Source of the DNA: Diphasiastrum complanatum
Taxonomy: Eukaryota > Streptophyta > Lycopodiopsida > Lycopodiales > Lycopodiaceae
NCBI GenBank assembly: GCA_029204225.1
Contig: CM055111.1
Span: 44,927,815 to 44,991,814 of the forward strand
Direction of reading: 5' to 3'
DNA: 64,000 nucleotides
The translations under genes were made by a program, and so were the position numbers. The notes below the pieces were generated by a model. It was not told the DNA's origin and did not search any database. It saw nothing but the letters and a program-made list of their open reading frames with translations. This document shows positions 13,101-27,700 of the stretch, piece after piece (the stretch's first letter is position 1; the number at the start of each line of letters is the position of its first letter).

Positions 13101-16100
13101 ATCAGTTATAGTGACTAATTCCGAGATGGCCAAAGGGATACTGGGTCCCCTGAGAGTCTACTGGACTGACCTCCTAAAAAGTAAGAAGGGTTGACCGGTA
13201 AACGTGACACGTGTCATATGCTCACGGGGACACTTGTTCCAGTGCATGAGTGACACTTGTCAGACGGTCAACGGGCGGGTCAACAAGATGTGTCACATGC
13301 TCAATGGGACACTTGGTCCAATGTATGAGACAGTCCACCTACTAGCTTGCCTATGTGTCAGGGTACTGTCAAGTGGCAAGTGTCAACTATGCATGGAGTT
13401 TGCCATGTGGCGACGTTAGGATGTGTTAGGGTTAAGAGGGGTGCTTGAGGGGATATAGTGTTAGGGTTGCCAGGCATTCCCTATCGAATTCCTATGTAGC
13501 TATGGTTGGGAGGAGACTTGCAGCAAAGCTCTCATGTTTGCTTGTTGATCTATGTACATTTGCTTGAGATTAATAAATTGACGAATTTTCTGGGTAATTG
13601 TGTATTTACTTAGGGTTTTGTAAGCTTGCGTGCAACATTTGGTATCAGAGTAGTTGCTTCTGTGGGATTTGGCATCATTGGCATCTGCAGTTAGGGTTTG
13701 GTGCAATCTTGGAGAGCCAGTGCCCTATTGTAGGTGATTTGTTGACAGATTTGGAGCCCAAAAGATAGCAAATTGAAGCCCTATGATGGATTGTTGATCT
13801 TCTGGCAGCCTTTGAGCATCTTCTACTACGTGAAGATCCAGCCCACATAGGATTAGTGAATCTATTTGTAACTTCTTCAATACTCAATCTTTCCCAAATT
13901 TGTTAGTTGCAATAGGCATTATGTGGTAGGTCGTTAGTAGGGTAGGGCTTTTCGCCTTTCGATTCAGTGATCATCCCTTGCTTTTTGCCAATTGTCAATT
14001 TGAAAAGTGTATCAAGAACGCCCTACTATAGTATTATCGATGATATGAAAGATTCCATAACAATCCTTGAAATTACTCACCTTTTAAAAGTGACAACACC
14101 TTTAAAACAAGTAAAAGCAAATTTTCTAGAAGCATAGCTTTGATTTGAACAAATCTTCACATGATCTTTGGCTATCTAAAAAGAGGAATCCAATAATCAA
14201 ATCATATTGAAAATTTGACTAAACTAGAGAAACCACAACTTAGGCTATTCTCCTCATAACCCAAATAGAGGTAATCAATTCAAGTGCTTTATGGATATAT
14301 GGATCTAGACATTGTAGAAGCTAACATCCAACCCACCCCTTTGTGCTAGAAATTTGTTTCTATATTACCAAAATAAGACAAAATTCTTAAAGAACTACAA
14401 ATATATTTGATAAAATGTAATTCAGTTGATCAAATGAACAACACTCAGACAATCTAATGAAACAATTGTTATACTGAACTAAACTAGAAGCTAGAACTTG
14501 CTAAGAACTGGAAATGGTTTCTAACCCTACTCTTGAATCAAGCACCTAGGCTAGAGGAGTTAGGTGTATGAGTTCCTATTTAGCGAACAATATAGCCCAA
14601 ATAAGTAAACTGACAATAATTAATGGTAGTTAATAAATGATAAGGCCATAGCGCTCAAACCATAAGGTCTATTATCACTTGACTAAAACAAAACTATGGC
14701 CCAAATTCAAAATTCCAAATAAAGCATAAAATAGTAATGACTAGTATGAAATATTGACATGGGTCCTAAAACCCAACCCACTATTTGTGAGAAGCCTATA
14801 ATTGCCTTCCATTGCTAGATCACCATTCATTACTACTAGCACTCAAAACATTGTAGCATAGATGGAAAAGGATGGGGCTTCATCACTTAGTAATATATCT
14901 AATTTATATTAGATTGGTAGCTAACTATTTTCATAACCCAAACGCACTTATAACCCAATTAAGACTAGATTAAAGTCCTAAAATAGGAAAATCAAAAATT
15001 TTCCATAAGTAAGATAGCAATTGTCAACAACAACTACTTAAACTCATGATCTTCACACTGGCAAGGTTGATCCAATTTTAACTCACTTAGATCACATCTC
15101 TCAAGGAGCATTAAATGTCACTTCTTGGTCTCCTTAGCACTTGGTAGGACCTTCCTAATCTTTTTTTATTAGCTATTACTCTAACAACAATCGTTTTGAT
15201 GGTTCCAAGGAATTAACAGGGAGAAGAATGGTTCCAAGGAATCAACAAGGAGTTTTCTCTTGATAGAAGATTTTCCTTTCTTAAAATTCAACAAAAGCAA
15301 GAAACGATCTAATCTTTTAGTCGTAGATGATTCACGCTTTAGTTGTTTGAGATTATTTCAAAAAAATCTATAAAAAAATTCTTGATACCGTGTGAAGTTA
15401 GATATTAGCCCTAAAATAGTTGACAATGTTCCTCAAGGGTTGCATTGGTCCCAATGTATCTAAGCACCTCCATACTTCATAGTGGCAATGCACATGGTTA
15501 CTTGTGATAAATTTCAATGTCATCATACAATTTGAGAAATAGCCTTATTAACAATGTATGGAATATGTATGTGTTTTGGAATACTTGAGCTATATTTTAT
15601 TTTTTACTTTCAACCATAGTGGTAAAGTCTCTTCTTTTCAATAGCACCATGATTTTGAAAGCAGCCACTTTCATAAAGTTCAAAATGTAGATGTGTCTGT
15701 TGATTCATCACAACAAACCAACAATAAGGTTACAATTTGTGAACAAACAAGATAAATTAACACCTTAGTCTAGAGTCAAATAAGTTGACTTGACTTAAAT
15801 TGATTCAAAAGACTGAAAAGAGAGTGTGTGGCCTCCTTGCAATTCTTGGGGCTATCAAACAACAATATTTGGCTATCGCTTGAATGAAGGAAAAAACATA
15901 CCTCATCATGCCATCAAATGTTGACACCCTTTCTTCCATGACTCCAGCAAGGATAATGTCACCATTTGTATCTTCTCGAATAAAAATTGACTTTGACGGA
16001 GTCTCTGGATGTAGTAAATCCTTAATTTCTTCATTGTAAATCTCAACAAAAGAGCATTTGACCTGGTATAACTTCAATTAGCTTCCCATTTTTTAAATTT

Positions 16101-19100
16101 AGATTCGTATCGATTTCCCAGAAAAAGAATTTGGCCTATCCTAAAATCATTATTTCATTCAATTATAGCCCTTTTTCAAATACATCCCCAAAAGGGCTTT
16201 ATAAGTGTAGACCATGAAATGCCATGAAGTATAAAATTTTTGAAGCCTTAAGACCTAATTTGAACTATTATGAAAAAGATTATTACTTACTCTTTGATTG
16301 TAGCAAATCAGGTTCCTAAATCACAAGTTCTTCCATGTATGTTTCATATGGCAAGATTGTAATGGACAACCGCATTAGAAAGATTATTGAATGAAGAGAA
16401 ACAACAAGCATCTAACACGTAAGCACAATCAATGGACGCGTGCAAAAAGGTCAATCATTCTATACTCAAAACACTTCCAGATGTGATTGACAGGTATAGA
16501 ATATTGCAGTATCGAATCATTTGACAATTCAGACTAATCAATAAGAGATTTAACATATACAAATAACCTTAGAGACGCTTCCGACATAATACCGAACGCA
16601 ATAAGACAGTATGAGATTCAGTAAGTAGCATGTACAAATCAGATGATGTGAGTGCAAAACAATAGCGGATGAAGCCTCGTACTCTAAACCATCTTTGAGT
16701 AACTGATAAAACTGTCTGATACACTTCCCTTGATAAGCATTATCCAAAGTATAAACTCTATCATATCATCATATGAATATCTTCTAATGATCACCTATTT
16801 ATACTAATGCGGAATGCCGCTTAGGCTTATCCAATTAGGGCAACTAATTAGGTCGTAGCTCGCAATTGGAGCTTAGCCACAATGCGCTATCATCCATCCA
16901 GTAAGGACATCCTGGAAATTCATTTGCTAACCAACTTGGATAAGTCGTTATATTCATAACAGATGCAAACAGCATTCAACACCTTCAATAGTTCGTCGTT
17001 GTCGAAGCCACCTGTTAAGCGATTCCCGTGTATTTCTGCAGACTGTGTAGAAACACGAATAAAATTGCAGAGCTGGATAAATAAATGGATGTAGATTAAC
17101 TATAGGATTATGGGAGAATAATCCAACATGTGGAAGTGCTACATTTTCTCCACACTTGGCGAATATCCATTTTTTTTGGTGAATCTTTGCAAACAGTTAG
17201 CAAAAGTTCTTCAGCTACGCTTGGCAGCAAAAGGGAAAAAAAAAAAAAGCATTGCAGGTCATTTCTAGCGACTATTTTAGTGGACCGCTATCTTTTCTGG
17301 CAACTATTTTAGCAGATTTTTTTGAGTAGAGTACCTATTGCACTTTCCAGCACCCTATTTGGAGCATGTTTTGGCAGTTTTCTCTCAATATTTGTTTGCT
17401 AGCTTTTGACAGTTTTTGGAGGCTTTATCACCCTATTTTTTAGGCTATTTTTGACTGCACTTGCTGGTTATTCTGCGCAGTATCTACTATTCTTCCCAGC
17501 ACCCTGTTTGGAGGTGATTTTACACACATTTCATTAGCAGTTGGTTGCTAGTTTTTGGCCTACATTTTGCATTGCCCTCTTTGCTTCCACAGTTTGAGCT
17601 TTGCTGATTTTTCAGGGCAATATACCCAACTTTTTCCAGCACTCTATTTGGAGGAAATTTTGAAATATTTTTGCACAGTTCGCTTGCTGGTCTTTTTGTA
17701 GTACCATTGTATACTTTGGAGGCTATTTTGCTGGTTTTTCAAGGCAGGAACCACTTGGTACATGGCTTTCCTATACTTCCCTTATTTGTCAGCACACTTA
17801 TCATTTCATTTGCTGATATTTTTGTTGTCTCACACTTGGGCAGCTTACTTTCTTACTTGGTTTCTCTATTTGATGAACATTTGGCAGCTTCTTCACCGCC
17901 TATCACTTGCTGGATTTTCTGTCACATTCAAGCAACCTATAGTGGTCTTTGGCATTTGTGTAGAGCCTACATGGAGGTATGACATGTGTCTGCTCCCTCA
18001 GGGATTGTGCTTTTTCACATACTTTCCACAATAAAAGAGAAGAGAACATTGTGTGTGTTTTACATACTTTTTAGTTTTATTCTGTCATGATTTGTTTGTT
18101 CATTACTAATTCCCAAAAGATTGCTAATGCAATTTTCCTCTTCGGTGATCCTACTTATTCTAGGTGGCGTACATATGTCTATTCTCATCCATCTATCTTT
18201 GAGTGGCATGTCTTTCTACATGTGCACTATTCTCATCCCTTATGTTATCAGCTGATGATGTGTCTGCTTTTGAGAGTCCTTTTGTACATGAGTGTAGTGT
18301 CATAAATATTGAGAGTGATACTAATGGGCATACTTACAAATGATGCTATACACCCTTGGACTTTATGGATTCTGCATGTTTTCTGACATTCTTGGTTGTT
18401 GTATGATCTACTTATACTACAACTTCCTTAGCATTCATGGTTATTGCACACCGCCTGGCCTCTGGTGTTGTTGTTGAGTTGCTACTATGGTTGCTGAGTT
18501 GACGCTTCTGTGCTACTCTTGGGCTAGCCTTGGACATCTCATTGATTCGGGTCTTGCTACTAGGGTACCAAAATAGGGTGCTTTGATGATATATCTAGGA
18601 CACCCTAATTCGAACCGGCTGATTCGAGCCGATTCTTTCCGGTTCGAATCGGCAGGCTAGGTTCGAATCGGAAAACGGTTGGACAAAAAAAAATTTCCAA
18701 AACGTTTTTTTTGGCTTTTTGGGGGTTATTTTTTTTTTTCAAATCCGGTTCGAACTCGAATGGTTCATGGTTCGATGCAACTATGGCCCCCCCTTGAGTG
18801 AGTTACAGGATTGTCCTAGATTCTTTATTTTTACATCCATCTCTGGCACATCGACTTACCGTAGTATCCTTGTCCACTACATTAGAGATACATGTACAAC
18901 ATGATTTACAGTTGATCATTGATGTACAATGCTTTGTGTATATTTGTGTGTTGCTTTTGAAATACTTGTTACTTTTGGACCCGCACTCTGGTTGGCCTCA
19001 CAGATAATGACCACGCTATTCTCGCTTGCATTTGACTTCCTCCTAGCAACTTCATTCACAGTCACCAATTATCATGGTATTCCTAGGCTTTTCAATTGTT

Positions 19101-21701
19101 GGACACCCTTGAAATTTCAATTTTAGTGTTACCAAAGGCCACCCACCATTATATCCAGCATGTCACATATCAGGCATACATACAGCGGCCCTCTTGGGGT
19201 CAAACTAGATTATTACCATACATGCTTCTTGGAGAGGAATGTAGCACGTTCTCATATCCTTCCTAGGTACCTGGTTAGTGGACTCTCACATTGCCTTTAT
19301 TTCAACTTGGCTCAGTTGCATGTTCAGTCTCACCAGTTATACATTGAGACCCAACAATTCCATGGTATTGCACATGGGCGTAGCATCTGCCAAATGTGTA
19401 CTCTTGATTAGACAAAGATGGAGGAGCACTTCATTTTCTGATGTCCTATTTATTACGAGATCAAGGGTCAGTATCATTCTCTTTTAGGATCTCCAATCAT
19501 GCAACGTTCACTTCTCTCATATGAGGACCCTCAGTGCATCGCCTTGATGATTTAAGAGATGTGCCTATTACACAAAGGTATATTCCAGCAGGATCAGTAT
19601 GGACACCGGGACCTCCAACTTCAGATTACTCCATTTTTGTTGAGGTGACGCTCCAGAGTAGACATGGAGATTGAGATAATGTCAGAAGATGAGACAAATA
19701 TCTCGTCCAAAGATTAGCATCAAGATCGACGATAGTGCATAATGTTGAGACCGAGATTCATGGCTTCCAACCAACCTAGACAATCTATACGTGCACACAA
19801 GGAGACAACAATCTCCAATTTTGGTACCCACGGGCTCTGCATTCATCAACATCAAGATTATCTATCCTTGCTTTCTTCAATAGGGTTTTGCAACTCCACA
19901 GAGACATGTTATTTGCTATAAAGCTCCACTCATACTTTAGCTCATTATATCATCATAACTTTGTATAGTTTGTCTATGAAGAGATTCCATATAGGAGAGC
20001 AGAGTTTAGAGATTAGTTCATATTGTTATGTTATTTATTTATTTTATTTATTTGTTTATTTATTTATTTATTTATTTGTTTTATTTTGATATTGGAGACA
20101 TACTTATACTCCTACATGGATCTATCACACTTGAGATGTACTTTTGCGGTCTTAAGTGCTTTTTGGCACTAGAAAGACAATAATAAAGCTTTCTTTCTGT
20201 CTTTTCCCTTCAATATCTCCATTGGTGCATGCATTTCCTCCTCATACATTTTCTTTGTTTTGCCTAGATTATGGATAAAGAGAAAGAGAGTATGTTTGAG
20301 ATAGTTTTATTTTTGCGTTTATTTACGATTGGCTATTACCAATGCTATCGCTTGGGGCCTTTCTTCTAGTTTTTGTAAGCCCAACATTGAGGGCAGTGTT
20401 TTTTATAGTTGGGGAGAGGTACATACTCGAAATAACCCTAACTAGTATACGTAAAATTACTAGGCCAGTTACATGAAAGGCATGTTCGAATGGGACCCAA
20501 GTACCCTAAGTTGCCCTAATCTCTAAAAGGTTCCACTAAGGGCCTCAAGATAGTATTTTTAGGGCTATCATTTAGACATTAGGTATCCATTGATTATTCA
20601 ACTTATGATTTGGTATTGCTTGGGCCCTTCGTTAGATTGTGTCCTTTATAGTCATTATGTTTCATTCATATCAATATCCATAGATTGAGTCTATAACTGA
20701 CACATGCATTGATCAATGTCAAAAGAAGTGTTGTATAGTCTCTACAAGGATGATGACTATTATCTAAAAGCAAGGGTCCACATAAATAGTAACCTCATTG
20801 TGAATGTGCACAATGGTTGTCTTTGTAGGCATTTTAGAACGACTATTCCATTATCTTGCAGCTAACACACTCTAAGCTTGTCATTGTATCTTCTCAGCCA
20901 TCAAGTCCTAAAATGCTTGTTAATCTTAATGCATCGGTAGTGGAAACCATCTCACTCAATCAGTGGTCTACTGATAGTCATCCATGATGTAGCTTATGTT
21001 CCGACTTTGAGTAGATTGCCACCATTCTTGCATTATTGAGCATATAATGTGATTGGTGGATTTTGCCTAATAGGATGGGACACTTTTGTGCACAACAACA
21101 CTAGGAGACACCAACTGAGCAATAGCTCTTTGATTGCTCACAATCTCTATATGACATCAATAGCATTTTAAAACGTGTTCATGTAACAAATTATTTGGAG
21201 ATGCAAGGTGCTAGCATGAGATCCTATCAAATTTGCATGTATATTTTGCTGTCTAAATCCATTTTGGGTATGAAAATGATGCCATACCATTCATTACATC
21301 TATGACTCTCTATAACTGCTAGTGCATAGCAATTACCCTTAAAACAAGGAGACACTTCCCAAGAAAATGCTTATTGAACTACCAATTGATTGTCTTAATG
21401 CACACTCGAATTTTAAAGTATTGAGAACATTTTTTCTTACATCAAAGTTTGAATGTTTCCTTTGATTGTCAATGTTCTCATATAGTTGACAAATTGCATG
21501 AGGAAGAATGCCAATGTCTTCATCACTATTAGCACTTCCCATTGTGTACGTTTTTCCAGATCCAGTTTGACCATACGCAATAATTGTTGCATTATACCTA
21601 CAGATTTCTCAAAAACTTTAGAAAAAATACAACAAGAAATGGACTAACTTGAGATGTATTGTATCGTCTTATATGCCTTTTGGCATTCAAAAGACAATGA
21701 A

Positions 21702-21775
<74 letters not shown>

Positions 21776-24700
21776 AGTTACGAATGCAACCACAACTGAT
21801 CTAGAGCTATGAAAGCATCACATAAGCAAGACTTAACCCTAGAAACCAGGAAAGAGAGATTAAGGAGACTAAAGAGAGAGATCAATATCATCAGTTGAGT
21901 AACAAATGACACAGATTCCCTTACTTATAGCCTAGAAGAAGCCCTAAAAGGAAGCTTCCAGTGGTAAGGGCCCAACTGGGAGGGATAATAGTGCGCCCTC
22001 CAAGAAGGCCCACACTTTACTGTAATATGTCCAAATGTCCAAATAATGAATAATAAGGCCCAAGGCCAACCATATAGTCTAGGTGTCAATAGTGAATAAA
22101 AAAGGGCCCAAGGCCTACTTATGCATAAAGTAAAGTAGAATGTAAATGGACGTGGCGAATGTGCCGTGCGATTCGACGAGTTATCATGATTCACCGCAAT
22201 ACCGGGCAAGCCCGCATTGGCCTTTTATCTAATAAATACGTCCCTTCCTTTACAGTCGGGATTTGGTGCACGTATTAGCTCTAGAATTACTACGGGTGTA
22301 GAATGAGCTGAGTCCATAACTCTCCCCGACACAAAAATAAGACCCAACTACCGAAAAGAAAGTGGATCATACAACAGCAAGCCCTGGTGGATCAACAACT
22401 AGAATAGCATCTGATGTAGAGGAATCAACAAGTGCAGCAAGAGCACGAGCCTGATCCGCAAGTGATGGTGTATGATAAAAGACATCAATAGGCTCCCACG
22501 TGGCCTCCTCAACAAGACGACCATCCCACTGGACCAAAAACTGAATCTGCCGGCGGTGTCAACTATGATGGTATAGACGAATCTGTAATATAGCAACAGG
22601 TAAAAATAGAAACAACTCGGGAGCAATAGGAAACTCGGCATCACAAGGAGCATCATCCTCAATAGCAGCACGTAATAAATTGACATGGAATATATCACAA
22701 GCACGTGTGGAAGCAAGAAGCTGTAAGCGATATGTAACTGGACTAAGAACCTCCAAAATGCGATAAGGCCCATAATAACGTGGTGCAAGCTTCTGAGTAG
22801 AAGCATGGCCCTGGATAAAATGATGACGTGCAAACCGTAGGCATAGATAAACCATATCTCCAAGCTGAAACTCGCGGCGGTGACGATCAACTGAGGTCTG
22901 ATAACGCTGCTGAACATGCTGTAAATGAGAACTGGCCTGGGTAATAAGCTCACGGGCACCTACTAGAAAGGATGCAAGTGTCACAGGTGTATCCCCAAGA
23001 GGAAGAGGAATGCCTGGGGTAAACACATAACGGCAGCATCAACAACAGCATGACAAAGGGTATCAAACGCTGAATGACAATCAGAAGCCAAAGAAGAGCA
23101 CGAGACTTCTTCAAAAGTGCATGAAGAGGAGCTGCAATAGTGGCAAAATGAGGAACGGGACGACGAAGGTGAGTGGCTAACCCAAGGAACATACGAACAT
23201 GATGAACATCAGTCGGAATAGGCCAATCCTGGATGGCCTAAACCTTATGAGGGTCCAGACGAATATGCCCATCACAAACAAGAAAACCAAAAACTCGATC
23301 TCAGCAATAGCAAAAGAACAATTAGACAACTTAGCAAATAACTGGTGATGTACAAGTAACTGAAAAAAACAAAGGAAAGGTGGGAAGCATGCTCAGCTAA
23401 AAATAAGAATATCATCAAAATAAACCAAGACACAACGACCAAGAAGCGGACGCATGATGTTTTTCACGACATTCTGGAACGTAGGAGGGCCATTAGTAAC
23501 ACCAAAAGGAAGCACACGAAATTCATATAAACCAAGATGAGTACGAAAAGCAATCTTATGTTCCTTAGAAGGGACGATAATCGATACAAAGACGTTTGGT
23601 ACCATCTTTCTTACTAACAAGGAGAATAGGGGCACCAAAAGGGCTGTGACTAGGAACAATGAGACCCTGATCTAACAAGGCAGTAATCTGGAGCTCAAGC
23701 TCATCACGCTCGGATCGAGACATACGATAAGGGGGACGGGAAGGAGGAGCAAAATGACACCAATCAATATGGTGGTTCACGTCACAGAATGGTGGTAGCG
23801 TCGTAGGTTCTGAAAAGACAAAAGCATACTGATGTAATAAGTCAGAGATCACCTGAGGAACAGTTGCTGGAGTAGAAACTGGAGGAACTGCTACTGCACG
23901 TTGACCACATAATAAGGCTATACAATGAGCCTTCGGCAGGCTACGAATAAACTGCTTCCTAGTGATCAACGTCTCCCTGAGAATCAATGCCAACAAGTGA
24001 GTGTGTAATTGCACCATGTACAAATGTCAATGTCTGCTGTGTCAAGTCCAGTGTAACGGCCCCAAGAGATGCAAACCAATCAATGATTCACATGAGGAGA
24101 AGAAACCGGTTGTCAGTGAGTCAGTTGGAGCGGTTGGTGTTCTGTAGCACCAACGCACGTCTCGCCATCAAGGATAAGATCATAACGCTCCATAGGAATA
24201 ATGTAAAGGTCTGCCTGTCCAGAAAATTTTCCAATGCGGTATGGTAAACCCTGAAACATCTGAGAACTAGGAGAAGAGTGTGAACTAGCAACCTCAACTG
24301 TGAGAGGATGTGGAGCAGGAACAGGTGAAGCACGGATCCAACTGGCGATATAACTATTGATAAAATAATGAGTGCTGCCGGTGGCAAGCTGAGCATGGAA
24401 AGTAGCAAGAAGTAAATCAGTGGAAGGCTCAGGAGATAGGTCAGGCTCAGGAGATAGGTCAAGCTCATTAGAAATATGAATGTAGATATCGAAATCATCT
24501 GGAGTAGTGCCCTCATGGTTAAAAACAACAGTAGTAGTAGGGAGGGGCTGACGGCAATCACGGGCAAAATGGTCAGGACTCTTACAACGAAAGCAACGAC
24601 GCTTATGTTGAAGGTCAGCAAACTCTGCAGACGTGTAACGTCGGACAAAAGCAGGACAAGGGGTCAGGGGACAAGGAGACGAAGGGACAATGGAAAGAGC

Positions 24701-27700
24701 TGGAACAGAAGGGGAAGGTGTAGAGGTGGATGTAGCGGGAAAAGATGAAACAGGAGGACAGGGTCGGGAGAAGCGAGAAGGAAGGATGTCAGAGTACTTA
24801 TGCTATAACGTACTGACAGAGAGACGTCGCCTCAACAAGTGTGGGAGGACGGAAGGAAGAAACATCATAATGTAAGGCACCACGAAGCCCAGCAATGTGA
24901 CGAGAAATAAGCTCAGTGGGCTGTAGATCTGTGAAAAGATAAGAAAACTCCATAAACTAATCTGAGTGAGACTACGGAATGTATCACGCTAGCGGTTGAG
25001 CCACTGAGGATCAATCATTCCATGATGGAGGTCACGGCGAAAGGTAGGCCAGATATGGAGCCCTTCCCGATCAGGATCAGCTCGATAGACCCGCCACCAC
25101 GTGGCAGCGCGTCCATCTAAGTGTAAAGCAGCCAACTGGATCTTCTGAGGATCAGTCTTAGGGGTAGATCTGAAAATGTGTCAAGCTTAGCAAACCAATT
25201 CTCTAATAAGTTCCCATCAAAGGAACCGGAATAGGTAGCAAGCTGTACCCTATCACGAAAATCTCGAGCCAAGTGTGGCTCAGGAACAGGGGGACGTGGA
25301 AAGAAACCAGGACATGGGTTAGGTGGAAGGAACTGTCCACCACCAGGCTGACTAGCAGAAGAAGATGGAAATCCAAATGGAGGGGGAGTCCCAAATGAAG
25401 GATAAACAGGAGCTTTACCAGGACCATGGGGCTGTAAAGAATCAATCTGTGACTGCATAGTGGCAAAGCCGGTCATAATCATATCTAGGCGAATAACGAG
25501 GCCAGAAAGGGTATCATCCATGCAACGAAACTGATCGGATAGTTTCTCCTTAACAGTCTCACTCGGGGTAGGTGAATGTGCCATAATGAGGAAACTACAA
25601 AATGAAAGACAAGATGCTAATCAAGTGGACGAACTGAAGGAGAGGACATAAGTCGTCACAACAGATACGCCAATGAAAAGACCTGACAAATAGTGTAAAT
25701 AGTACCTCGCAACTGCAAACAAAAGCGTGCTGAAACGGTAGTAAGATGAAGAAATACCGGGCAGCCACCAAATAGAGATAAGAGGGGCCTGCAAAAGCAA
25801 CCAAATAATGAGAGAAAAGAAAAATAACAAATAGTGGAGTAGATGGCTGGAAAACAAATAGAATTCCCCCAATAGGAAAACAAACCAAAAAAAAATGTTT
25901 CCTGATTCGAATTTGGCCAACAAATTCGAATCGGGTCGAATCAACCAATTCAAATCGGCTCATAACTTTGTTCTGGACTATCTCATAGCCTCAGATTCAT
26001 ACTTGGTCAGCTTCATATTTCTTAACACCTGCTTGGGATTGAGACTAGAGGGTTCGAGGGTATTCGAGAGAGGAGAGGATCTGTCAATTATGTTCTTTAC
26101 ATGAGGTGGAGTCTGAGGAGTGCTTCATCTTTCAATGCTTTGCTTACTATGGGATTAGAGGGAGATATCACTGCTTATTCCGAGACATGCCTATTACACT
26201 GCGCTCACTCATTAGATACGAGGATCCACGTTGCGTTGCACTTATGGTGGTACGAGATGTTTCTACTATGGCAGGACTTATGTCAGACAGCACCCAGCAC
26301 CACATCTCCAAATCACATCATTCTTCTCCAAGAGGAGACCTATGACATATCCAACATCCGTTGATACCAGATGATGATGATAATGATGATGGCAATAATA
26401 TACATGCACATACACATACACACAAAGATCAGAGACAATGCATCAGACAGAGTCATGTTGCAGCCCGAGCTATTTGATCTACCATGAAGAGATGCACATT
26501 TCGTCGAGAGTCTTCCAGACAACGCCAACAGCACACTCTTGCTCTTCTTCTTGTTGTAGCTCGTATTACTCATTTCTCATCCCCAATAGAGCAGCATGAT
26601 CATGACACTATGATATATGATATATTTTTAGAGTATCACCAATATCACATTGTTGCACACAGCTCACAAAACCCTATGTAAATACACAAATACCTAGCAA
26701 ATTCATCACTTTATTCATCTTAAGCAAATGTACATATATTAACAAGCAAACATGAGAGCTTCTGTTGTAAGTCTCTTTCCAACCACAGCTGCATAGGAAT
26801 AAGATAGGGAACATCTGGTAAGGCTCACACTACATCCCCACAAGCACCCCTTAGCCCTAACACATCCTAACGTCCACACATGGCAAACTCCATGCACAGT
26901 CGACACTTGCCACTTGGCAATACCCTGACACAAGCTAGCAAGTGGACTATCTGACAGGTGTCACTCATACATTGGAACAAGTGTCCCAATGAGCCTATGA
27001 CGCGTGCTATTGACATGTCCATTGACCGTCTGACAAGTGTCAGTCATGCACTAGACCAAGTGTCCCAGTGAGCATATGACACGTGTCACACATTGTGTTA
27101 TGTCCAAAACCATAGTTTAGCTCAAAAAGACTCATCTTTGTAGATGTATTCTTTTTATCATTGTAGGTGCAAACTCCAACAATGATAGGTAACATTCCCA
27201 TTGCATTTGCTTTTCACTTACATATGCCCTAAGCATGTCTTCCAAAGTTTGATTACCTCTCTCAGTCTGTCCATCCATTTTAGCATGATCAAAACTACTC
27301 ATTCCCAACTGCACCTCTAACTTCTCAAATACTGCAGTCCAAAGACTGCCAGTAAAACAAGAGTATCTATTAGACACAATGGATCTAGGTAATTCAAGAA
27401 GTTTGAATACATGCTACATAAACAAAGCAGCCTTACCAGGTGCATCATCTATAGTATTAGTTGGGATAAAATGAGCCATTTTAGAGATTGTGTCAACCAC
27501 AACTACGATAGCATTATGTTGTTGCTATGTACGTGGTAAACATGTCATAAAGTCCATGGAAATATTCTCCCATCTGTCGTTCAGTATAGGTAACAAGCAT
27601 AATAATCCAGGCACTTTAACCCTTTCAGCCTTATTGACCTACACTTATAACAATGTGTCGCATAATGGTTTACTTCTTTCTTAAGTCTAGACCACCAAAG

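Larger units (their letters stand above)
21777..25590 (-). mobile_element. Ty3/gypsy chromovirus, family A copy 1 (3' LTR plus internal deletions)
   Basis: Reading right to left on the minus strand: gag, CCHC zinc knuckle, protease region, reverse transcriptase, a short connection/RNase H start, integrase C-terminus, chromodomain, polypurine tract (GTGTCGGGGAGA), 3' LTR. The 5' LTR is not found; sequence beyond the gag start degenerates near 25,900. Two internal deletions are inferred from copy 2 at 46-47 kb: one in the RT fingers (about 23,590) and one from RNase H to the integrase C-terminus (about 23,014). Frameshifts are scattered. It lies in kinesin intron 1, sense to the gene. Confidence 0.88.

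Noticed and set aside
22163-22295. A functional rDNA unit
   Set aside because: Only 133 bp of 18S is present, diverged and bounded by LTR sequence.
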